Of a stretch of 64,000 nt of DNA, positions 10,795 through 24,300 are shown one piece after another. Under the pieces are notes generated by a model. The model was not told the DNA's origin, did not search any database, and saw nothing but the letters and a program-made list of their open reading frames with translations. Position 1 is the stretch's first letter, and each line of letters begins with the position of its first letter. The position numbers and the translations under genes are program-made. Source of the stretch: Kingdonia uniflora (taxonomy: Eukaryota; Streptophyta; Magnoliopsida; Ranunculales; Circaeasteraceae); assembly GCA_014058105.1 (NCBI GenBank), contig JACGCM010002624.1, positions 1,053,068 through 1,117,067 on the forward strand. Direction: 5' to 3'.

Positions 10795-13700
10795 ATGTCT
10801 CTCTGCTTTACCTCCAATCACCAAATCATCTCCAATAGAGTTCCACAACTCAATGCATCAAAGGTGAAATCTTCACTAATTTGATCTTAATTTGATCAAT
10901 TTCGATCACTGATTCACTAATTTGATCTTAATTTCACAGTTTCGGAGCTCGTTTTGGTCATCAAAGTGTAATTCAAGACTAGTAATGGCTTCATCATCAT
11001 CTACAACTACAACTTATAGCATTGATGCAGCTCCAATTCTTCTCCCTGATGGACCTTGGAAGGAGGTAATGATGAGATTTCACTCAATTTTACTTAGTTT
11101 TTACTTGATTTTGTTACTGTTTTACTGTTCTCTTTGTGTGTAATGTGTATTTGGGTTCTCGAAATGTCGAATTTAATAACAAAAAATTATAGAAATAGAG
11201 AAAGTTTATAAAAGAAACAGTGAAATTGTGTGTAATGTGTATTGTATTCCGTAATAATCCAGGTTTAATACATGTTGTTGTTTTTAATCCAGAATGTCGA
11301 ACACTGAAGTTGTTTATTAAATTTTGTGTACTGTTTACGTAGTTGTATTTGCACATTTCATGCTCATATTTTTTTTTTTTTCTATTATACGTTAATCAAA
11401 TATAGTTAGATTACCCATTTCTCTTTATTTTGAAAGATTGTTTTGAGATTATGTTGCAAATTTCTGGGTTTTATGTATATTTTACGCTTTGACATGATTC
11501 CCATGATCAGACTAGAATTTGAACTTATGTATAATACAAACGGAATACATGCAGATCCAAGGGGGAGTAACTGCTGCAAAAGGGTTCAAAGCTGCTGGCA
11601 TGTATGGTGGATTACGAGCGATAGAAGGGAAACCTGACCTTGCGCTTGTGACATGTGATGTTGATGCTGTAGCTGCAGGTTCGCTTTAATTTTTGAGTTA
11701 ACTAAGTCTAATTTTTATGATTTTCTTGTTTACTGTAAAAATAAGAGTGCGTCTAAGGTGCAATTCATTTTAAAAGTTGCACAAAAACAACAGTGGCACA
11801 TATGGCAATCTTTTATACCTTGGAAATTGGTTTTTTAGGTTTACAATTTTGAACTCCAAGATAAAAGTGCTTGTCTTCTACGCTCCTGCTTATGTGCATT
11901 TCTTAAATGAGTAGCTCCTTAACACTTCTAACTAGCATGTGAGTTGCGTGTTGTTGAAAGCTCTCGTGCACTTGAAAAGAGATTAGTTGTTTGAATTGAC
12001 ATTTATACGTTCAGATTCTTACCCTTGTTTTTCATGTCTTCAGGGGTGTTTACTACAAATGTGGTTGCTGCTGCACCAGTTATATACTGCAAGCATGTAT
12101 TAGACAAGTCAACAACGGTAAGTAAGTTTCACGCATGTTTGTTTATTTGATTGGGTAGTTGATGTTATTTTTCCGATTAAGTGGAGGGTAGTTATGCATT
12201 GTTCTGTTTGCCTACATCTATTTTCTCGTGAGGCCAACAGGGGGGTGAGGTAAGGCAGACACCTACCCCGACTTTGTAAAGGCTAAAGTACTAGAATTGT
12301 AGTTTAGGAGCTCAACCTTGTTTTGAATCTTCTTCTACATTTTTGAGATGTAAATGAAAGACAAGGAAGAAGTCCATTTGAGAAATCAGATACTTGATCG
12401 CCCTTTCAAAAGGCTTTACTACTTTGTTGATCTCAAGATAGTGGAGCTTTTTAAAGGTGGAGAATATGCAACTGTGGGTCTGCTTGGTATCTCGAAAACA
12501 TTCACGAAGGGGAAAATTTGGCAGTGGTTTGGCAATTGCTGACCATTGGATTGTCCAAGCTGTGCTCTCATAACTGAATTTAATGGTTAGCTACTGCCGA
12601 TTGGCAGAAATATATTGAAATACTTGCTTTCTGGGGCTATTTGCGGGATACCAAGCCGAGCCTATGTGTAACTCAGTGAATCATGTTTTAGATGGACATG
12701 ATGATGGACATGATGATATGCATGTTATGGTAAACCAAAAAAATAAAAAGCAAATTACTTTTGATGTTGTAGAAAGCTGTATCTTTACATAAAAGCTGAA
12801 TAACCATCGACTTTTAGCTGACTTACAATTAAAGCCTCATGTTTTTTGCCTGCTTGTTTGATGTTAAGATTAATCAATAAAGCATAGTAAGAAACTTGGA
12901 CTATTTTTTTATTTCTGATAATCTTGAGTTGACTTCTTAGGTTTAACAAATAATTTTTCTTGTAACTTGACTATCATATAATAATCGAAATTGCAATCTT
13001 TCAGGCGCGTGCAGTGTTAGTGAATGCCGGTCAAGCTAATGCAGCAACCGTAAGTATAACTATTATTCAAAGTGTCATTAGCTATTTTTCATTTATACTA
13101 TAATAGTTCATTTTTATTATTTTTTATTAAAAGTATATCTCGAATGTCTATTTTTATAAACATCAATTTTATACCTCCTTAATGCATTAGTCATGTTAAA
13201 TATACGTCTTATTCCGCCTTATTCATGAAATCACGAGTTATTTAAAATAATGCTATTGGGCTTCCAAAAGTACTACAGTTATTTTACCTTCTAAATATAT
13301 TTTTTGTATTAATTTATGCTTCTGGCGACGGTTTTTGATAAGATATTTCAGATCCAAAACCGAATATGGCTTGACATTCTATTATTATCCCTTATGCTGA
13401 GTTAACTACGAACCGATCACCTTAAACGGGTTCCATTATATTTATCTCATCATATGTATTTTCTAAGACACTGTAGGCAGAGTAATATGTTATTAGTAAG
13501 GCTTTGCAATTTATGTAGGGTGATGCAGGTTACCAGGATGTTCTAGAATGTGCAACTGCTGCTGCTAAGGTATCTGAAATTCAGGATTGATTATTTCTTA
13601 TTATATATTTGGTTTCGTAGAGGATATTTTTAACATATTTCGCTAAAATTTCTCTTATTTCGTGTTGCAGCTTCTCGATTTGAGTATGGAGCAAGTATTG

Positions 13701-16700
13701 ATTGAATCTACTGGTATAATTGGTCAAAGAATAAAGAAGGTAATTGGGCAACGTATATATGTTATCACAAAAAAATATCATTTTTGAATCGGGGCCCGAG
13801 TATGTACTATACTAGGTTTAATAATGTCCGTGATATTTCAGGCCTACTACGATATATCGGATAAATTTTTTGTTAAACACTGGTAAATATTTTGATGTAT
13901 GGTTGCTGAACTAGTGATACTATTCAATTTTTTCAAAATATTGACATGACAAATATATCATGATATAATTCTTTTATAAAAATAAAAATATATTGGTGTA
14001 TTGGATAAAAAATAAAATATATTGGTGCATTGGATATACACGAGCTTATATTTCCTCTATTCCAATAATCTCAGTTTGTTGCACCAGCGGATATAGTGGC
14101 TGTTATAGCTATATATGAACTCACTGGTATATCCTTTAAAATTGATATTTTTATCCCTGGACACATCAGATAAAGTACCTCTCCATTTTACCTTCTGTAG
14201 TCATGAGTCATCAATTTTCTATCTGCTGCTAATATTCTTCCATATATTCTTTTGCGCAGGAAGCTCTTCTTAGTTCACTCCCAAAGCTAGTTGGTATGCT
14301 CTCTTCAACTATAGAAAGGTACTTCTCAAATTATCTCTAATTAGTAATAGATTTGGCAAGTTGACATGCTATCTATTAATGGGAATACCTTGTCTGCATC
14401 ATCTCTTAGAGCCTCGTGAAATTGACTCACATATCCTATCTATGACTCAGAATGTCTTTGAGTTTTGATCTTTGCTCTTATCAGGCAACTCAACCCTATT
14501 GTGGCTAATAACTGATGAAAGGGAACCTGCTTGTATTTATTCTTTTGTGCACTTCGAAATTTCAAGGATATTGTATTTGTTCTCTTCATTTTTTGTCCTA
14601 TTTTTCCCCTCTTGATTCTGTTTTATTTCTACTATTAAATATAATAAAATGAGTTCCAGAGCAGATTCTGCCGCAGTAGCGATCACGACGACCGACCTTG
14701 TCAGCAAGAGTGTTGCCATTGAATCTGAGGTTTGTACACTCAAACTCTTTAAAGACAACGGTGTCTCTGTGTGCACTGTTTTGTTTTTGTTTTTTGCAAA
14801 GCAAGCTGGGGTTAGGTACCCCTTGGACCTTCTAAACACAAAAAGAGAAAAGATTACATCCTAAGGTATAGTTTCCCCCTAGCATCCTCCTTTATAAAAA
14901 AATCAAATCTACTAGGCCAGGAGCTAGGGTTTAACCATACTATTTCACCATCTTTAGTACAAAAAGAAGCCAGAAAGTCTGCACTCATATTGGCTTCTCT
15001 GAATTTATGAATGTTAGAGAAGCTGTGAAGTTGCTTGATCAAGTGTTTTATGTACTGTAGCATGAGCCTACAGTTCCAAGGAGGCTCCTTCCCTCTCCCA
15101 ATGCATTCCACCATTTGTTGAGAATCAGTCACAACTTGTAGGTTCTTATGTCCTCTGTCAATACACAGCTCCAATCCTCTTTTGATAGATAGCATTTCTT
15201 GGTAAGTTATTGTTAAGCTTATCATTGGAGGAAATTCATTGCAAACTAGTGGTCTGATGCACAACGAAATTTTATCAATTTACTGATCACACCTTCTTTA
15301 GTTCTTAGATCCCCAAGAACAACCAATGGCTTGCTTAGTCTGACAACCGGATTAATAGTCTCATTAGGAAACTAACCTAGAAAAGTAAAACTTCTAATAA
15401 CCAACAAGTTGGTCAACTCCAATAGTGCATAAGCTAGAAACATAAAAATAAAGATAGATCAAACGGGTCGTAGTGATGTGCCACGTCAAATAGTCTTTTG
15501 AAACTTTATCTCACTCTGTTTAGCTTAGTCGCTCTCAACACTACACGTTTAGTTTTTCTTTTAAATTATCGACCCATTAACTACCATGAAAATAATAATA
15601 AAGGCAGCCACATGCAATGAGGTTTATTAGTTTTTGTTGATCTTTCTGGATTAAGGGATATTTGGCAGATAAGTGAATTAAAGAGGATTGAGTTGATTCT
15701 TGTGTATTTATCTCTGCAATAAATATGAACTCATTTATTTCTTCTCTTCCTTTTGCTGTGTACCAGCCACCCTATTTTGTAAATGAAATTAATTTGAGAA
15801 ACCTAAACTTAATTCTATTACTGAGAAAAAATCTTTTTATATTTGCAAAAAAGAGCAACATTTGAAATGCTGTAGTCCAAGTATTTTAGTGTCCAACAGT
15901 TTTACGGCACTGATATGGTATTTTGTACTGAAATGCAACTTGTAATGACATAATTAATATTCAACTAGTACGGCATTTCAAATGGTGTTCTTTTAATCAC
16001 TTACATGTGGACTCTTTTTTTGGTGTACCAAATATTCACTCTTTAGGAAAAATTAACCTAAACGACCCTTGTGTTTGCTTAGGTTGGAGGGACATGTATA
16101 AGAATTGGAGGAATGGCCAAAGGTTCTGGGATGATCCACCCAAATATGGCAACCCTTCTCGGCGTATGTAGGATTCAATGAAATTCTCTCATTCTTTTCA
16201 CACGAGAGATATTAATCACTTGTCTTGGTAGTCGACTGTCTTTCGGATACACATAATAGGCACATGTTGGGTATCTGGAGGAATGTAGATGAAGGCTATG
16301 CACAAAATAGACATTTGCTTTTTGCATCTCTAAGAACGTTTTATTTTACTTTTGCAGACATACTTTTCATAATTATGTTTCTTGTATAAATATTCCAGGT
16401 GATAACTTGTGATGCACTAGTTACAAGTGACGTATGGAGAAAGATGGTAAAGACTTCAGTAAACCGGAGTTTTAATCAAATTACTGTAAGTTCTTATTAC
16501 TACAATCCGTTTCTTTTCACTCTTGTAATGACTCGAGAGTTTTCTTTTATACCCAAGAAGTCATTTTCTTGAATCTTGATATATTACATGTGTTTCCATT
16601 TATGTTGGAACAAAGATCAAGGAATCATATAGCCTCGATATGCCAGAAACTGGGCCATTTGGGCTGTTTCATAGGCAGGAATTAGATATATGGACCCTAA

Positions 16701-19656
16701 CCTTATTTATTTGTTGATACTTTAAACCATGAATCCATGACTATAGCTAATACACATGGGTTGGTATCATTAAATGGCATAAAAAGAAAATCGGAATTTT
16801 CTTTTTACCAAGCATCGTGTGACAATTTGGCTTCAACTTAATTTGTGTTTGGATTTGGTTCAGGTTGATGGAGATACAAGTACGAACGATACTGTTATTG
16901 CTTTGGCAAGTGGAGTTTCTGGATCAACCAAGATTTCTTCTTTGGATAGTCACGAGGCAGCCCAACTTCAAGCATGCCTTGATGCGGTAAATTTTCATAA
17001 TGATTTCTCCGCATCCTCTCTAATTATAAACGTGGAGTAAGGTGTTTCATAACCTAATCTGTATGGGGTAATGCCTAAGGGTCGCACACCTGCAATGACC
17101 AAATCATTGATGCTCTTCGGTATATCAGTCAGGTCAAATACCTACAAAGCGTATCAGAGAATATTGGTTTTGTTACAAGAAACCGTTGAAATATTAGAGT
17201 ATCAGAGGATATCCCATCTAAATGCTGAATAAGATTGCTACCTCTGCCCGTATATTAACTGCTTAAATTTAACTACTTATCCAACTGATGTACCATGTAA
17301 GTCCTCTAAGTTTTGATATATCAGTATATCCCCCAAAATTCATATCCATGATAGCTTGTCATGCAATCACCGCTACATCAAGCCTTATCCCACGGTATTT
17401 GGGTTCAGTTGAATGAATCTTATGTCACCATTCAGTTTTGAAGCCGGCCATGAATCTGGTGGGAACTTCTGGAGCCATGATAGCAATTAAGGATGGCCAT
17501 TATGATAATATGTTTAATAGTGCTCTTTGTGTTTCCATTCATGTCGCACATTTATTCAATTCTGTAAAAATCAAATTATTGAATAAATGGTGAGATACTG
17601 GAAAGTTCAAAAATTATGAAATTAAATTGGATAACTAACGCTGTTGTAGGCATTTTTTGACTAATTAAGGGGAACAAAGCTTCTTATATGTTTTCTAAGG
17701 ACCATTGTCATTTTTCAGGTAATGCAGGGTCTTGCAAAATCAATAGCATCGGATGGAGAAGGAGCAACATGCCTGATTGAGGTATCATTTAATATCATTC
17801 TCGTGTTATAAGTTGTATATGAACATCAAAAAACTGTTATTACGCAATTTGGTATATAACATATGGTCACAACAAGCATAGTTTAAACTTTCAAGGACGC
17901 TTCAACAAACTTGAGCGTACTCAGTTTAGTTGACAATCTTCTATTCATAGTTGTAAATACCAACTGCCTGTATAATGTTTCTATCAGTTTTTATTTACCG
18001 GATACTAAATGAAAGCAAAAAAACTGCAGGTCACAGTAACAGGTGCCAGTAATGAGGCAGAAGCAGCGAAAATTGCGCGCTCCGTCGCATCTTCTTCATT
18101 AGTCAAGGCATGCGTTCCGTTACCATTGATACTTATTCATGAAACTCAACGTTTTAATTCTTTTATTTCCACATGATCCCTTCAGGCTGCAGTATATGGT
18201 AGAGACCCGAATTGGGGGAGAATTGCCTGTGCAGCAGGCTACGCGGAGATCCCATTTCAGCCAAGCGAGCTTCGCATATCGCTTGGGGATATTCTGCTCA
18301 TGGATGGTGGGCAACCACTTGCATTTGACAGGTAAGACTAGAATTATGCACTAAATTTAAGGATTATCGTATTTATCATGTATTTGTATGTTCAGTTTCC
18401 TGGAATGCAAAATTTAAGGATGTTTCCTGCATCAGAAGCCACCAAATCATGATCTAGTACAATATAGCGCGACTTACTTTTAAATTTATTATCACATACA
18501 ATATTTAGAACATCTCATATCTTAACTATGTTTCTACGGTTTTCTGTCAAGAATATTGCAAACAATATGATGATGTTTTGAACTATGTTTTATGTCTTAG
18601 ACTTCTGATTTTGTACATTAATTTATCACTCTTATTTCTAAGAATTTTACTTTAGGATTAACATTTCTATCTACCACTTATCATCGAAGTTTGAACTCAT
18701 TTCTAATATTGTTTCTAATATGCATGTCAAAATATTTTCAGGAATGAGGCCAGTGCTTATTTGAGGAAGGCTGGAGAGACTCATGGCACTGTGGAAATTC
18801 GTATATCTATCGGTAAGCTTTTGAGACGGATACACTGGTCTAAACTAAGCATCACAATATTATCGCATTTCCGCCTACATTTCAAACACATCCATTATCG
18901 TATAAGAATATTTGGCTTCACCATAGATTGCAACATATCTCGATTTGAATGTAAACTTTGATAAATATATAGTAACCTTGATAATCATATATGTAAATTA
19001 CAAGTTGTTTAAGTATTGTAATTCAGTGGTGACGTTCCTTAAGGAGTTCATATCAGCAGCTAAACTACATCTACAGTGAAACCTATTTATCTAAATGCAC
19101 CCCTTATAAATGCATAACCTCTATAATCCGTACACAAATTGTAGGTCCCGTTGTCGGGGCAGCACAAATTAGTGATTTCCCTGCACACTGTTATGTGTAA
19201 TTTTTTTCTAGTTCCAACTATATAGTTTTACCTATGTAATTGCACATAGGTGTACATATATTGTGAATTACATACAAATAACAATAACCTCACTTAGTTT
19301 CATATGTCAATTACATTACCCAAAGGAAAAAACATAAGATTCTAAACTATTTCTTATAAATCTCTAATTAATTTTCAATGGACATTAGATTAGCTTAACC
19401 TAATTTTATTTAAATGCACTTTCATGGAGACAACTTTGTAAATGCACACTTTTAATTGGTCTCCAGAGAGTGCATTTAGACAGGTTTCACTGTATTATGC
19501 TTTCTAAATTAACTATACAACATCGTATGCCTTTAATTCATATTAATTTCATTGACTCTTTTTTGTCTAACAGGAAAAGGTCAAGGGATTGGGCAAGCAT
19601 GGGGCTGTGACTTAAGCTACGATTATGTCAAAATAAATGCAGAGTACACAACATGA
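10795..19656 (+). CDS. argJ: Arginine biosynthesis bifunctional protein ArgJ, plastid form, 17 exons
   Basis: Exons: 10795-10863, 10940-11065, 11555-11678, 12044-12117, 13005-13049, 13519-13569, 13671-13739, 14260-14318, 14660-14729, 16083-16163, 16399-16485, 16864-16986, 17719-17781, 18030-18107, 18186-18331, 18742-18812, 19574-19656. They sum to 1419 nt and give 472 aa in one frame, close to the usual plant length. The first ~50 residues are Ser/Thr-rich, fitting a plastid transit peptide; a second ATG lies at 10985. ArgJ transfers acetyl from N-acetylornithine to glutamate (and in bifunctional forms from acetyl-CoA), closing the cyclic ornithine pathway. The autocleavage/nucleophile motif is present ([18 protein letters not shown], cleavage expected between Ala and Thr), as are [22 protein letters not shown] and the conserved C-terminal KINAEYTT. 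Exon 14 uses a GC donor. The large intron 9 and intron 16 carry transposon remnants. All exons are intact, so the gene looks functional. Confidence 0.95.
14854..15264 (-). pseudogene. LINE RNase H fragment inside argJ intron 9
   Basis: Minus-strand frame with [46 protein letters not shown] and [13 protein letters not shown], a plant LINE-type RNase H domain related to 7319-7560. It sits antisense in the 1.35-kb intron between argJ exons 9 and 10. It explains part of that intron's size and is not a gene. Confidence 0.75.
19074..19492. mobile_element. Tc1/mariner-type MITE in argJ intron 16, TA target duplication
   Basis: Perfect 11-bp terminal inverted repeats CAGTGAAACCT / AGGTTTCACTG, flanked on both sides by TA (19072-19073 and 19493-19494), with further imperfect inverted similarity (TCTAAATGCA). 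Length 419 bp, no coding. TIR and TA duplication match plant Emigrant/mariner MITEs. It lies wholly in the intron 18813-19573 and does not disturb splice sites. Confidence 0.85.
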
Positions 19657-19712
19657 AAGAATTGCACAAAATTAACCCCCAATTCTGTTCTCTTTAGATT
19701 ATGTTGAAAAAT

Positions 19713-20783
19713 TGTAATAGGTTAAGTCTTATGAACCTGTAAGTATAGCTTTCCCTTTAATGAACGTTTTCAGCAACAATAAAGAGCAGCAGTAACTCAG
19801 TTGCTGTTCGTTGGATTGGTAGCGCAAGTTCAGATAGTGAACTCCGGCAGCAGCGCAGGTTAAACTTAAACTTTGGACAAACAGGAGATAACTCCGCAGC
19901 AGCAAACAATAGCGCAGCAGTTGTTTCAAGCAGTAGCAAACAATAGCGCAGCAGTTTCAGGCAGTAGCAAACAATAGCGCAGCAGTTTCAGGAGAGAAGT
20001 ACAGCGCCTCCAACCAGAGAGAGAGGTTGTTATTGCTCGAGGCGTGGGTCGCACTCTCTTTGAAGAGTATTTCGACCTACCTTGGGTAAGGTAACGAAAG
20101 TCTAATCTCTTCCCAGGATACAACGAGCGTACGTATACAGTAGACTTCAGTTACCCGGAAGTCTACGTAAGAATGAAGTATGCACCACAGGTAAACCGTA
20201 CAAGAGAGAGAGAGAAGAGTTGTGTTGTTACTGTGTTATTTTTGAAGGTGGTGAGGAGTTGTTTTTATAGAGAGAGTTTGCCCAACGGCTCTCTCTTTAT
20301 TCAAACGTGTGGGACGTGTCCCTGAGGATTAGGTCTCCTCAAGAGGTGGAGAGAACAAAGTGAAGACCAAGACTTAAAGAATAAATCAAGCCCAAGCCCA
20401 ATGAACTTTTTATTAAAAAGATTATGGATACCCAAGCCCAAAGGACCCAAGGCCCCCAAGGCCAGAAGAGCCAATTGCCCAATCCCAATCCCAATTCCAA
20501 GTCCGAGCCCGAGCCGGCCCGGCCTACCGGGCCGCCTGAGAGAGGTCCAAGTGTGTATAGAGTATAAAATTCTCTCACACGCTCACACAACTATACACTC
20601 TCTCTATGTCACATGTTACACACATGTCACATGGGTACTACCTTATATGTTTAGTTCATCTATTGTTTATAAACAATGTGGGACTAAACTTTAGGCTATA
20701 GTATAAGAGTCACATAAAATAGATGACCAAGAGGTCATGGGTTCAAGGCTCAAAATAGGTATAAGTTTTGAAAAATTCCAACA
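19713..20783 (-). mobile_element. 3' LTR of the argJ-adjacent copia element
   Basis: 1071-bp direct copy of 25349-26411. In element orientation it begins TGTTGGAATTTTTC, immediately preceded by the polypurine tract AAAGTGGGGGAT (plus 20784-20794). It contains three imperfect ~29-bp tandem units of the type tagcaaacaatagcgcagcag (19880-19985). Differences from the other LTR are few and almost all lie in 20480-20760. Confidence 0.9.
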
Positions 20784-21321
20784 ATCCCCCACTTTTAAAA
20801 ACTTCTGAAAAATGATAGATGAATGAAACGAGAGTACGGTTTCGATTATAGAGTTGTACTTAAGTGAAGGTGTCCTTAGACTTGAACCTTTACGTAGTAG
20901 ACAATCTTCAACGTATAAGAATAATAAGTGAACAGAGTCTTGAACTCATTATTCGCTTTTATACAGTGAGGAAAACTACATACAACCCTACCATGTGCAA
21001 TATCTAAATGCCAGCACTTTTCGGCCATGTGCTTAATCCCAGTATAGGTGAAGGCTTTAGAGAAGTTAGCCTAATTTCTCATAGGAAGCGGCCGCACTTC
21101 CACAATCACCTTGGTGAATCTATGAAGAGTGTTCTTGTAGCTAGACACCCCACTCAAATAAATGAGATATAGAACTCAGCCTAACATTCGCTTCAAGATA
21201 TCATGCATATTTACATTTATGTACTGCGAGTTGAACTCTGGAGTGACAAGCTCCTTATTTGCATGATTCTATATCACAGTGATTTGTTTTCCCCATTGAA
21301 CCTATTTCTTGGGATTTCCAG

Positions 21322-24300
21322 TCATTTAGGTTGGGTTCCCACCACTTGTGATTCAATAACAGGCTTTAGCCCCATCCCTAAGGATGTGCTCCACACTTTG
21401 TCACGAGACAATCCTTTCGTCAAAGGATCTGCCAAGTTGTTTTCCGATCTTACAAAATCCACTGTAACAGTACTAGATGTGAGGTAACCTCTCATCGTAC
21501 TGTGTTTGCGACGTATCGCTAACTTCTTACCATTATAATAATTGTTTTGTACTCTGGCTATCGCAGCAGTACTATCTGAGTGGATCAGTATCGGTGGTAT
21601 AGGCTACTCCATAAAGGAATATAAGACAAGAGGTCTTTCAACCAACTTGCCTCCTCACTAGCTGCAGCTAGTGCTACTAACTCAGACTCCATAGTCGACT
21701 GAGCTAGAATCGTTTGTTTCTTGGATCTCCAAGAAATCGCCCCTCCAGCTATACTAAACACGTATCCGCTGGTGGCTTTGGAATCATCCGAAAATGAGTT
21801 CCAATCTGCATCGCTAAATCCATCAAGGACCGCGGGAAACTTCTGATAGTGTAAACCCAAGTTCATGGTTTTTTTCAGGTACCGCATAACTCTATCAATG
21901 GCACCCCAGTGCGCCAAACTTGGTTTACTCGTAAATCTACATAGAACCCCTACAGCATAAGCTATATCGGGTCTAGTACAGTCCGTAGCGTAGCGAAGGC
22001 TTCCAATAATACTTGCGTATTCTTTCTGTCTAACTGCCTCTCCCAAGTTCTTTAAAAGTTTAACTTGTGGATCACAAGGAGTACACGCAGGTCTACGGTC
22101 AAAATATTTGTACTTCTTTAAGATCTTCTCAATATAATGAGATTGATCAAGAGTAATACCAGTGTCTGTGCGTGTGATCTTCATGCCTAAAATTACACTA
22201 GCCTTGCCTAGGTCCTTCATATCAAAATTATTGTTAAGCATGTTTTTGGTCTCTAAAATAATGTCAAGTGTAGAACCAAAAATAAGTAGATCGTCAACGT
22301 AAAGACATATCATAATACAACTTTCACCAGATACTTTATAATATAGACATTTATCAACAACGTTAATCTTAAAACCATTTAAAAGAAGTAATTGGTCGAT
22401 TTTATCATGCCACTGTTTTGGAGCTTGCTTTAGACCGTATAAGGTCTTGTTCAGCTTGCAGACTTTGTGTTCCTCACCAGGTACCACAAAGCCTTCAGGC
22501 TGATCCATATATAATTCCTCTTCAAGCTCTCCATTTAAAAATGCGGTTTTTACATCCATTTGGTGAATTAACAAATTGTGCACGGCAGCAACGGCTAATA
22601 ATACTCTAATGGTAGTCACACGAGTAACTGGGGAATATGTGTCGAAGAAATCAATGTTTTCTTTTTGCACATATCCCTTTGCTACAAGTCTTGCCTTATA
22701 TTTATCTATAGTACCATCTGGTTTAAGTTTTCTCTTTAATATCCATTTACACCCAATAGAGCGACTACCAGGAGGTAAGTTAACTAAATCCCAAGTTTCA
22801 TTTGTAGTAAGAGAATCCATTTCATCATCAATGGCCTCTTGCCACAAATCAGCATCACCTGAGGTTAACGCTTCTCTAATAGTATTGGGGTCCGATTCTA
22901 AGGTATTTACAACAAAATCGTTACCAAAATCTTTTGCAATCTTTAAACGTTTACCTCTACGAAGTTCTGGGTCTGTATCATGAAAATCAACAGCTCTAGG
23001 AACATTTACTTGAGGTACATTAGGGGTCGAAGACGTAGAAGGTTGAGAACCCCCACTACTACCCCCACTGTCCCTCAGTAAGTAGGGAAACTTGTCCTCA
23101 TAGAAATCAACATCTAGTGATTCAATTATTATATTATCCTTAATATCAAGAAACCTATAGGCTTTACTGTTTATAGCATAACCAATGAAAATGCATTCTA
23201 AAGCTCTACTGGCTAGTTTGGTCCGTTTAGGATCAGGTTTACGAACATAGGCTAAACAACCCCAAACCTTAAAATAGCTAACATTAGGTTTTCTTTTTCT
23301 CCAAATTTCATAAGGTGATAATTCAGATGTGATATGAGGAATACGGTTTAAAACATGGGATACAGATAATAATGCTTCACCCCATAAAGATTTGGGTGAT
23401 CCAGAACTAAGTAACATAGCAACTATTAGCTCAGTATACGTTCTATTTTTACGTTCAGCTTTACCGTTAGATTCTGGAGAATAAGGAGCAGTTGTTTCAT
23501 GTATAATCCCTAAGGATTCATACAAGTTTTGAAATTCATGTGAATCATATTCTGTGCCTCTATCACTACGAAATCTTTTAATGTGTCTATCAAACTGATT
23601 TTTCACTTCGGTTACATATGTCCTAAACATATCTATAGCATCACTTTTGTGACGCATCAGATAAACTTGAGTATAGTTTGAATGATCATCTATAAAAGTT
23701 ATAAAATATCTTTTACCATTTCGAGTTAATGTACCGTCCATTTCGCATATGTCCGAGTGTACTAAATCTAAAAGTTGTGTTTCCCTTACAACACTTTTAT
23801 GTGAGGTTTTAGTAATCTTAGCTTGACTACAAGATTGACATTTATTAAAATCATTTAAATCTACTTTAGGGATCATACCAAGTTTACTCATATTGTGTAC
23901 TAATTTCTTATTAACATGACACAGTCTAGAGTGCCAAATATTAAAAGAAGACAATAAGTAAGCAGAAGCAGATTTATTCATTTCAATACTCATTTTGAAC
24001 ATTCCATTACAAGCAAAACCCTTTCCCACAAAAATCCCACCCTTAGTCAAAATGTACTGATCTGAGCCAATAGTTTGCTGAAATCCTGCCTTGTTGAGAA
24101 GATAGCCAGAAACAAGATTCTTCCTCATTTCAGGAGTGTGCATCACATCCTTCAGAGTCACTGTCCTTCCAGAGGTAAATACCAGTTCAACATCTCCAGT
24201 GCCTAGCACTTTGGTGCAATGGGAATCCCCAAGTAGCACCTTCTGGTCTTCAGTTTCCTTATAGGTCTTGAACCAATTGCGTTCATAGCATACATGCCTA

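Noticed and set aside
12354..12542. 62-codon frame in argJ intron 4
   Set aside because: Lies fully inside an intron whose borders restore the conserved ArgJ sequence; no family match.
20401..20694. Pro/Lys-rich frames on both strands within the copia LTRs
   Set aside because: They lie in a low-complexity, G+C-rich part of the LTR and recur in both LTRs; not genes.
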